Of a DNA stretch of 5,065 nt, positions 1-5,065 are shown in pieces. The translations under genes were made by a program, and so were the position numbers. This DNA comes from Bacteroidales bacterium UBA714 (GTDB taxonomy: Bacteria > Bacteroidota > Bacteroidia > Bacteroidales > UBA932). The notes under the pieces were generated by a model that was not told where the DNA came from, made no database searches, and was given only the letters and a program-made list of their open reading frames with translations. Each line of letters begins with the position of its first letter. Position 1 is the first letter of the stretch. The DNA is taken from contig DBLW01000009.1 of NCBI GenBank assembly GCA_002298075.1, positions 1 through 5,065 on the forward strand, written 5' to 3'.

Positions 1-924
1 GTCAGATTCCTCAAAAAATATCTCAAGGAACATCCGGTGGACATAATAATAAGCACCGGACCTCCGCATTCGATGCACCTGATAGCAAGACGTCTTTCGC
101 TTGCCACCGGAACACCATGGATTGCAGATTTCCGCGACCCGTGGACAAAGATGTTCTATTTCAAGCATCTGCATCTCGGCAAGAATGCAAGAAGGAAGCA
201 TGAAAAACTTGAAAAGAAGGTGCTTGACGATGCAACTGTGGTTGTGGCCGTGTCTCCGCTTGTACAAGAAGATTTCGGGACAATGACATCCACAAGGGTT
301 GAGCTTATTACCAACGGGTATGACGAAAACGACTTCAAGGCAGCTCCTAAGCCGGACGGGCATTTCAACATCACTCACACAGGACTTTTCGCTTCAGACG
401 GCAACCCGGACATGCTTTGGGAGGCTCTTGCGGAAAAATGCTCGGAAGACGCGGATTTTGCACAGACAATGCGCATACGCCTTGCCGGAAAGACTGACAA
501 GGAAATAACGGATGCAATTCAGAAAGCGGGACTTGGAAAAAATCTCGTTGACCTTGGCTATCAAAGCCATAACGCAGCCGTGACCGAACAGAAAAGTGCC
601 TCCCTGCTGATTCTTCCGCTGAGGAAAGAACCGGAATACAAGGCGACTCTTCCGGGCAAGCTGTTCGAATACCTGGCTGCGGAACGTCCTGTCATGGGAA
701 TCGGACAGACGGACGGTGCAATGGCACGGATAATATCACAGACAAAGGCCGGTTTCGTGTTTGAATGGGACGACAAGGCATCAATTCGCAAATACATCGA
801 CATATGCTGGGAGCAGTTCCGCAAAGGGGAACTCAAGGCTGAGACAAAGGACATCGGACAATATTCCCGCCGTGCCCTCACCCGCAGAATGGCTCAGCTG
901 ATGGACTCGCTCATAACAGAATAG
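1..924 (+). CDS. Glycosyltransferase, GT4-like GT-B fold (5' end outside window)
   Basis: This is a probable cytoplasmic glycosyltransferase that moves a sugar from a nucleotide-sugar donor to an envelope glycan or lipid-linked acceptor; donor and acceptor cannot be inferred. The reading frame is open from base 1 and stops with TAG at 922-924, giving 307 visible residues. The GTG at 37 is internal, because in-frame protein-like sequence (VRFLKKYLKEHP) precedes it. Numbering from the first visible codon, the end of the N-terminal Rossmann domain shows STGPPHSMHLIA (18-29) and PWIADFRDPWT (39-49). The linker to the C-terminal domain has ITNGYDENDF (103-112). The donor-binding domain shows HTGLF (126-130), LGYQSH (185-190), and EYKATLPGKLFEYLAAERPV (212-231), the GT4-type sugar-nucleotide loop and helix. 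Family members are roughly 400 residues, so about 100 N-terminal residues are missing. It lies 34 bases upstream of the YfhO-like gene on the same strand with no visible terminator or promoter between, so cotranscription is likely. Family call is by motif recognition; GT4 subfamily is not resolved. Confidence 0.88.
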   Translation, partial: VRFLKKYLKEHPVDIIISTGPPHSMHLIARRLSLATGTPWIADFRDPWTKMFYFKHLHLGKNARRKHEKLEKKVLDDATVVVAVSPLVQEDFGTMTSTRVELITNGYDENDFKAAPKPDGHFNITHTGLFASDGNPDMLWEALAEKCSEDADFAQTMRIRLAGKTDKEITDAIQKAGLGKNLVDLGYQSHNAAVTEQKSASLLILPLRKEPEYKATLPGKLFEYLAAERPVMGIGQTDGAMARIISQTKAGFVFEWDDKASIRKYIDICWEQFRKGELKAETKDIGQYSRRALTRRMAQLMDSLITE

Positions 925-958
925 ACGCATTATTTACATAGTAAAACATTGAGATACA

Positions 959-3589
959 ATGAATAAGGAACTCATAGGAAAAATAGCCACATACACCCTG
1001 ATAGTACTGTTCTTCGCTGTGCTGGCATACGGATTCACCCCTCAGGTGCTCGGAGGAAAGATAGTGAACCAGAGCGACATAGCCTCATGGAAAGGCATGG
1101 CAAATGAAGCCGTGACATACAACGCAGCCCATCCTGATGATCCGACGGAATGGACAAACTCAATGTTCGGAGGAATGCCTACTACAGCTACCATAGACGA
1201 CTTCAAGGGAGACTGGACAAACGCAATATACAAGTTCATGCTGACCGGAAGGCGTCCGGCGAGCTATATTCTGATAGCCCTAATAGGAGGTTTCCTGCTT
1301 ATGCTGTCACTTGGCACAAGCAAGGTAGTGGCAGTCGCCGGAGCAATAGCCATGGCATTCTGCTCATACAACATGCAGATAATACAAGTTGGCCACAATA
1401 CCAAGATGCAGGCTATAGCGTATTTCCCATGGGTTCTTGCAGGAATAATATTCACTTACCGCTCAGCACTTTCCGGAGAGCGAACATGGAAAGAATGGCT
1501 TCCCGAGACACTGCTCGGCGCGACACTTTTCGCCCTTGCCCTCAGCATGCAGATAAAGGCGAACCATATCCAGATTACATACTATCTTGCAATTGTAATA
1601 GTCATTTACGCGGCAGGGCTTCTCATCAGCCTTTGCATAAAGAAAGAGAAACGCCACCTGACAGCGAGATTTTTTGCAGCATCTGCATTCCTTGCCGTAA
1701 TCGGATGCGTCGGCATAGCAACCAATGCCAACAAGCTCATTCCGATGTATGAATACACACCATATACAATGAGAGGCGGTTCGGAGCTGGCATCTGACGA
1801 AGGCAGCCAGAAAGGACTTGACATAGAATATGCGACGGCATGGTCCTATGGCATAGAGGAAATGCCTAATCTCCTGATTCCCAATTTCAACGGAGGTTCA
1901 TCGTCCGGTGCCATGGACCCGAAGGATTCCGAGGTCTATGCCTTGCTGAAAAGGGCCGGACAGCCGAATCTGAAACAGGTAATGAAAGGGCTTCCTCTTT
2001 ACTGGGGTCCGCAGCCGTTCACTGCCGGGCCGATGTACCTTGGAGCAATCTCAATTTTCCTGTTCGTCCTCGGGCTTATCTTGTGCAAAGGAAGGGAAAA
2101 ATGGTGGATTCTCACGGCGACAGTCATAGCGGTGCTGCTTGCATGGGGCAACCATTTCATGTGGTTCACCAAATTGTGGTTCAATTATGCCCCGCTGTAC
2201 AACAAGTTCAGGACGGTATCAATGGCCCTTACTGTGCTTCAGGTCACTGTACCAATGCTCGGCTTCCTTGTGCTTGACAGAATCACAAGACAAGAATACA
2301 CCAAGCGGGAATTTCTGCGTGCAGGAGGCATAGCATGGGCTGTGACAGCAGGATTCTGCCTGATATGCATGGTGTTCCCCGGCATTGCGGGCACATTTAC
2401 AGGAGCAGTGGATTCCGGACAGCCGGAAATCCTGGTTGATGCTCTGATTGCCGACAGACAGACGCTTCTGTTCAAGGATGCCATGAGATCTTTCACCTTG
2501 ATAACCATAGCTTTTGCCCTCATATTATGGGCATGTCAGACAAAAAAACCGCTGTCACCGAAAGGCAGGATGTACATTATGCCTTTGGCAATATGCGCCA
2601 TAGTATTGTTCGACATGACATCAGCCGGCAAAAGATACCTTAACAAAGACCATTTCGTCACTCCCAAGGATTTCAGCGCGGCATATGCTCCACGTCCTGT
2701 GGACAAGTTCATCCATGAGGACAACGACCCGGAATACAGGGTGCTAGACATCAGCGTCAACACGTTCAATGATGCAATCCAAAGCTACCATCACAAATGC
2801 ATAGGAGGCTACAGCCCTGTCAAGCTGCAGAGATACCAGGACCTCATTGACAGGTATCTGTCCAAGGAAACAGGAAGCATTTACACTGTAGCGGGCAAGG
2901 CCTCGACGATTCAGGAGATAGAAGACGGACTTCCTGAGCTGAAAGCAGTGTCCATGCTCAACGGAAAATATATAATCCTCGGAGCCGACCTGCCTCCTGT
3001 AAGGAATCATAAAGCATTCGGCAATTGCTGGTTCGTATCGGATGCTGTACGGGCAGAGACTCCGGATGATGAAATCGCACTGCTCGGAAGCACAGACCTG
3101 AGGACTACAGCCGTCATAGGAAAGGATTTCGAATGGGCACGCGAAGCTATAGTCAATTCTAACGTGCTTTCAGAAACGGACGCAAAACCGGCTTGCCAGT
3201 CAATCCTCCTTGAAAGCTATGCACCTAATGAATTGCAGTATAAGTTCCGCACCGATTACCCTGCTGCCGTGATTTTCAGCGAGATATACTATCCGAAAGG
3301 CTGGAAGGCATGGATTGAGCCGAAAGGAGCATATGGTGAGGTCAAGAACGGAAGATATGTGCCTACAAAATCCGCAGTTCCGGCCGAGATTTTCAGGGCA
3401 GACTGGATTCTTCGCGGAACAATACTTCCGGAAGGAGAAGGCCGCCTCGTAATGCGATTTGAACCGGAATCATACCAAATCGGAGAAAACATATCAAGAG
3501 CCAGCTCCATCCTGCTAATCCTGCTTCTGCTCGCTTCCGCAGGATGGGGTCTTTCCGGCTCCGGAAGATTAAGGCAACGCCCTCAATGA
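959..3589 (+). CDS. YfhO-family polytopic membrane protein
   Basis: This 876-residue integral membrane protein resembles the YfhO family, whose Gram-positive members take part in glycosylating cell-surface polymers from lipid-linked sugars; the role in Bacteroidota is not established. About 13 hydrophobic segments are visible, roughly at residues 9-26, 101-118, 122-137, 151-166, 205-226, 238-256, 358-376, 382-398, 420-438, 457-475, 511-526, 539-556 and 846-866. The first loop (about 27-100) has SD at 39-40 and WTNSMFGGMPTT at 65-76. An acidic residue in this loop is typical of GT-C enzymes, so D40 is a candidate catalytic residue (inference). SYGIEEMPNLLIPNFNGG (296-313) and FRTVSMALTVLQVTVPMLGF (417-436) fit the family. 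Residues about 570-840 form a large, probably extracytoplasmic domain containing SEIYYPKGWKAWIEP (774-788), before the last membrane helix. The ATG at 959 starts directly at a charged N-tail and first helix; TTGAGA lies a few bases upstream as a weak ribosome site. The gene probably sits in one operon with the upstream glycosyltransferase. Its last 21 bases overlap the convergent antitoxin gene. Confidence 0.85.
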   Translation: MNKELIGKIATYTLIVLFFAVLAYGFTPQVLGGKIVNQSDIASWKGMANEAVTYNAAHPDDPTEWTNSMFGGMPTTATIDDFKGDWTNAIYKFMLTGRRPASYILIALIGGFLLMLSLGTSKVVAVAGAIAMAFCSYNMQIIQVGHNTKMQAIAYFPWVLAGIIFTYRSALSGERTWKEWLPETLLGATLFALALSMQIKANHIQITYYLAIVIVIYAAGLLISLCIKKEKRHLTARFFAASAFLAVIGCVGIATNANKLIPMYEYTPYTMRGGSELASDEGSQKGLDIEYATAWSYGIEEMPNLLIPNFNGGSSSGAMDPKDSEVYALLKRAGQPNLKQVMKGLPLYWGPQPFTAGPMYLGAISIFLFVLGLILCKGREKWWILTATVIAVLLAWGNHFMWFTKLWFNYAPLYNKFRTVSMALTVLQVTVPMLGFLVLDRITRQEYTKREFLRAGGIAWAVTAGFCLICMVFPGIAGTFTGAVDSGQPEILVDALIADRQTLLFKDAMRSFTLITIAFALILWACQTKKPLSPKGRMYIMPLAICAIVLFDMTSAGKRYLNKDHFVTPKDFSAAYAPRPVDKFIHEDNDPEYRVLDISVNTFNDAIQSYHHKCIGGYSPVKLQRYQDLIDRYLSKETGSIYTVAGKASTIQEIEDGLPELKAVSMLNGKYIILGADLPPVRNHKAFGNCWFVSDAVRAETPDDEIALLGSTDLRTTAVIGKDFEWAREAIVNSNVLSETDAKPACQSILLESYAPNELQYKFRTDYPAAVIFSEIYYPKGWKAWIEPKGAYGEVKNGRYVPTKSAVPAEIFRADWILRGTILPEGEGRLVMRFEPESYQIGENISRASSILLILLLLASAGWGLSGSGRLRQRPQ
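3504..3566. terminator. Possible bidirectional hairpin region at the convergent gene ends
   Basis: Two inverted repeats lie side by side in the last codons of the YfhO-like gene and directly beyond the antitoxin stop. The first has perfect 9-base arms CCATCCTGC (3507-3515) and GCAGGATGG (3539-3547). It can be extended to 3504 and 3550 with G-U pairs around a 23-base loop. The second is TTCCGG (3553-3558) with CCGGAA (3561-3566). Neither is followed by a T-run in either direction, so an intrinsic terminator is not proven. No better candidate exists around the convergent junction. Confidence 0.22.
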
Positions 3590-4555
3590 GAATGCCTCGG
3601 AATAATCAATCAGCTTATTTGTACCATTATATTTTATCCATGCATCTTCCATATGACTTACTTCAGATATGTCATTGGAAGTTGCATTCTTGAATCTTTT
3701 AAGCACAGAATCCAATATCTCAAGTTCCTCCTCAGTAAATCCGCTCATATCAGGCTGGATTTCAGAACATAATTTGATTCCTGAATATCCTGATGGAAAT
3801 GCCACTATTTCGGAATATACACCATCAACTGCGCCATACACAATATCCCATTGCTGAGGTACAGGACCATATTGGATTGCCTTATACGACAGTCCGCTCA
3901 TTCCTATGCCCCTAATCTTATAGCTGAGGAAGTCCGTATAAAACAAAAGCTTATTCATCTTTGTATTGAACACTCCTCCGCATTTATCGAGAAAAAACAA
4001 AATGATATTCCTAAGCCTGCCGTATGATTGGGGAGCATAACCGTTCGTCACTGCCCTGACTGCGGTCCCGAATATCATAGAATGGTTTTTATCTTCCTCC
4101 ATCCTTTTTACAGACCGTTCAGTCTTCTCTATGATTTTAGCATAATCAGATGTAGTGAACTGATTTTCAGCATTCTTCACAAACTCGACAAAAGTATTCT
4201 GATTCAAAATGCTTTTCAACAGCTTGCCTATTGCCTCACTCGGCATTTCACCATTTTCATAGAGCCTATATTGATTTGCTCCAAGTCCCAGTATCTCGGA
4301 CATCTTGGAGGCAGACAAGCCATAAAATGTACGGACTGAACTTATTTCGTCCGGAAACGGTATTCCATATTTCACTCTATACTGATTATAAACCTGATTT
4401 ATATTCAACATATCAAGCTCAGTAGTAGTGAACTGTTCCTGTGTATCAAGACAGACATAGTAATGTGCCAAATACATGAACTTTTCTTTGCGGTAAACGA
4501 GTTCACGTTTTTCATGCATCAATTTTACTTCTCCTCCTGTAAATGGACTTTTCAT
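3569..4555 (-). CDS. Type II antitoxin: MqsA-like N-terminus and HTH fused to SocA-like/Panacea domain
   Basis: This is the probable antitoxin of the MqsR-like toxin encoded just upstream, expected to neutralise it and repress the operon. Three parts are visible in the 328 residues. Residues 1-50 resemble the MqsA/YgiT-type zinc ribbon, ending in CLDTQEQFTTTELDMLN (35-51), but three of four zinc ligands are replaced: S3, T6 and T38, with only C35 kept. Residues about 67-115 are an MqsA-like helix-turn-helix with LSASKMSEILGLGANQYRLY (80-99) and ENGEMPS (100-106). N94 aligns with the DNA-contacting N97 of E. coli MqsA, while L98 falls at R101, with R97 adjacent. Residues about 183-310 match the SocA-like/Panacea (DUF4065) domain: KMNKLLFYTDFLSYKIRG (199-216), YKAIQYGPVP (224-233) and ISEVSHMEDAWIKY (296-309). 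The linker 117-180 is unassigned. E. coli MqsA is about 131 residues, so this is a much longer fusion. The ATG at 4555 is supported by the family-like MKSP start and by the ATGA overlap with the toxin stop, implying coupled translation. The TAA at 3571-3569 lies inside the convergent YfhO-like gene. Confidence 0.88.
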   Translation of the reverse strand: MKSPFTGGEVKLMHEKRELVYRKEKFMYLAHYYVCLDTQEQFTTTELDMLNINQVYNQYRVKYGIPFPDEISSVRTFYGLSASKMSEILGLGANQYRLYENGEMPSEAIGKLLKSILNQNTFVEFVKNAENQFTTSDYAKIIEKTERSVKRMEEDKNHSMIFGTAVRAVTNGYAPQSYGRLRNIILFFLDKCGGVFNTKMNKLLFYTDFLSYKIRGIGMSGLSYKAIQYGPVPQQWDIVYGAVDGVYSEIVAFPSGYSGIKLCSEIQPDMSGFTEEELEILDSVLKRFKNATSNDISEVSHMEDAWIKYNGTNKLIDYSEAFSLRALP

Positions 4556-4911
4556 AATTCTTGGTTCTTAAAAGGATATACGACCGGATGTTCTGCCTTG
4601 TGGAAAGAAATACATATTGTAGCACTGTCCGGATGTCCAAGCGCAATCTTGATATATACCTCTTTTTTCTTTACATCTTTTCCGAAAACCCATATCTCAC
4701 CGTATTTGTTCAATGTATCTTTAACAGGCCCTTCTGAATAGTCGGAAACAGTAATATTTCTGATTACATTCTCACGATATGCTGGCGTAATTTCAAGTTC
4801 AGCCAATGCCTGAGTATTTTTTCCACGGTCATCTCTGAAAATAATCTTAAATATTTTCAGTTTAGCTTGGAAAGTATTCAAGAATTTCTCGACCTCATCC
4901 TTGGTTGCCAT
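4552..4911 (-). CDS. MqsR-like type II toxin (probable mRNA interferase)
   Basis: This 119-residue protein is the probable toxin of the module. E. coli MqsR is a RelE-fold endoribonuclease cutting mRNA mainly at GCU sites; cutting or specificity here is inferred only. Visible blocks are FRDDRGKNTQALAELEI (25-41), VIRNITVSDYSEGP (49-62), GEIWVFGKDVKKKEVYIKIA (71-90) and TICISFHKAEHPVVYPFK (98-115). By eye, VIxxLxxSDF, the tryptophan, VYLKI and the final VSFK of E. coli MqsR align to V49-Y58, W74, V85-I89 and I101-H104. The catalytic tyrosine (Y81 in E. coli) is kept as Y86, but K56, Q68 and K96 fall at E60, V75 and H104. The sequence is longer than E. coli MqsR (98 residues), with extra residues after SFH. 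The ATG at 4911 starts 18 bases after a good Bacteroidota -7 box. Toxin-first order and the ATGA overlap with the antitoxin match the mqsRA arrangement. The fold could also be another RelE-superfamily branch; the toxin role is well supported by the neighbour. Confidence 0.82.
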   Translation of the reverse strand: MATKDEVEKFLNTFQAKLKIFKIIFRDDRGKNTQALAELEITPAYRENVIRNITVSDYSEGPVKDTLNKYGEIWVFGKDVKKKEVYIKIALGHPDSATICISFHKAEHPVVYPFKNQEL

Positions 4912-4929
4912 ACAATCTCAATTTTCATG

Positions 4930-4962
4930 CAAATATAGCATTTTTCATATAAAACAATCAAT
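4930..4962 (-). promoter_or_regulatory. Predicted Bacteroidota-type promoter of the toxin-antitoxin operon
   Basis: Reading the minus strand, TATATTTG (4937-4930) matches the Bacteroidota -7 consensus TAnnTTTG exactly. ATTG at 4962-4959 can serve as the -33 element, with a 21-base spacer. A second ATTG at 4958-4955 gives 17 bases and fits less well. Transcription would be expected to start near 4923-4926, leaving a leader of only about 12-15 bases before the toxin ATG at 4911. That leader contains TTGAGA as a weak ribosome site. The start point is predicted, not observed. Confidence 0.6.
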
Positions 4963-4970
4963 AATTCAAC

Positions 4971-4985
4971 TTTATCATTGATAAA
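4971..4985. promoter_or_regulatory. Perfect 15-base palindrome, candidate operator
   Basis: TTTATCA-T-TGATAAA is a perfect inverted repeat with 7-base arms and a single central base. It ends 8 bases before the predicted -33 element of the toxin-antitoxin promoter. Type II antitoxins with an MqsA-like helix-turn-helix bind palindromes in their own promoters as dimers, so this is the best operator candidate in the window. The palindrome is directly seen; the binding role is inference. A shared 7-mer ATAAAAC also occurs at 4949-4955, inside the promoter spacer, and at 4981-4987. Confidence 0.45.
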
Positions 4986-5065
4986 ACTAATTTCAACACA
5001 TCAAGAGCCGGCTAAAAAAAACAAGCATAATCATCACATAAACTATTAATAACCAACAAAATACA

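Noticed and set aside
37..39. GTG start codon for the glycosyltransferase
   Set aside because: The frame stays open to base 1 with family-like residues upstream, and a start here would remove most of the N-terminal Rossmann domain. The gene is cut by the window edge.
925..958. Separate promoter for the YfhO-like gene
   Set aside because: The 34-base gap has no TAnnTTTG element, so readthrough from the glycosyltransferase gene is the simpler explanation.
1150..1752. 200-codon open frame inside the YfhO-like gene
   Set aside because: It is a shifted-frame shadow of a clear membrane-protein gene, with no domain-like sequence.
4028..4339. 103-codon plus-strand open frame opposite the antitoxin
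   Set aside because: It lies antisense to a well-supported antitoxin gene and shows no recognisable protein pattern.
4517..4538. AGGAGG (4538-4533, minus strand) before an internal ATG (4519-4517) as an alternative antitoxin start
   Set aside because: Spacing of 13 bases is too long, Bacteroidota rely little on such sites, and residues 1-12 match the MqsA-like N-terminal pattern. A minor internal product cannot be excluded.
4878..4928. Small upstream reading frame (16 codons, minus strand) overlapping the toxin start
   Set aside because: Its ATG at 4928-4926 lies at or before the predicted transcription start, directly after the -7 box, so it is probably not transcribed.
5006..5021. AGCCGGCT palindrome followed by eight A residues as a terminator
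   Set aside because: The stem is only 4 base pairs with no loop. On the plus strand it is followed by A and not T, and on the minus strand the T-run comes before it.
1..5065. CRISPR arrays, tRNA or rRNA genes, insertion sequences
   Set aside because: No regularly spaced repeats, no tRNA-like cloverleaf or rRNA motifs, and no transposase or terminal inverted repeats were seen.

Overview
The window looks like the chromosome of a Bacteroidota (Bacteroidales-type, probably gut-associated) bacterium. Three things point there. The glycosyltransferase and the YfhO-type membrane protein have the sequence style of that group. The toxin-antitoxin pair is a version I associate with that phylum. The only clear promoter has the Bacteroidota form (a TAnnTTTG -7 box with a TTG-type -33 box) instead of an E. 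coli-type -10/-35.

Layout. Bases 1-924 (+) hold the 3' part of a GT4-type glycosyltransferase gene whose start lies before the window. After a 34-base gap with no promoter, bases 959-3589 (+) encode an 876-residue polytopic YfhO-family membrane protein. These two probably form the end of an envelope glycan or lipid-linked sugar operon. On the opposite strand and converging on it, bases 4911 to 3569 hold a two-gene toxin-antitoxin operon. A 119-residue MqsR-like toxin (4552-4911) comes first. Its stop overlaps by 4 bases (ATGA) the start of a 328-residue antitoxin (3569-4555). The antitoxin has a degenerate MqsA-type N-terminal domain, an MqsA-like helix-turn-helix and a C-terminal SocA-like/Panacea domain. 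The last 21 bases of the antitoxin gene and of the yfhO-like gene overlap tail to tail. Bases 4912-5065 are non-coding and AT-rich and carry the operon promoter, plus a perfect 15-base palindrome just upstream of it that is a good candidate operator.

How the genes work together. The plus-strand genes probably act in making or modifying an envelope glycan: the first as a cytoplasmic GT-B sugar transferase, the second as an integral-membrane, probably GT-C-like, protein with a large extracytoplasmic domain. Substrates cannot be read from the sequence. The minus-strand pair is a self-contained type II toxin-antitoxin module with toxin-first order as in mqsRA. The antitoxin probably neutralises the toxin and represses the promoter. 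The most interesting point is its architecture: an MqsA-type regulator that has lost three of four zinc ligands and gained a Panacea domain, paired with an MqsR-like toxin in which several E. coli MqsR active-site positions differ.
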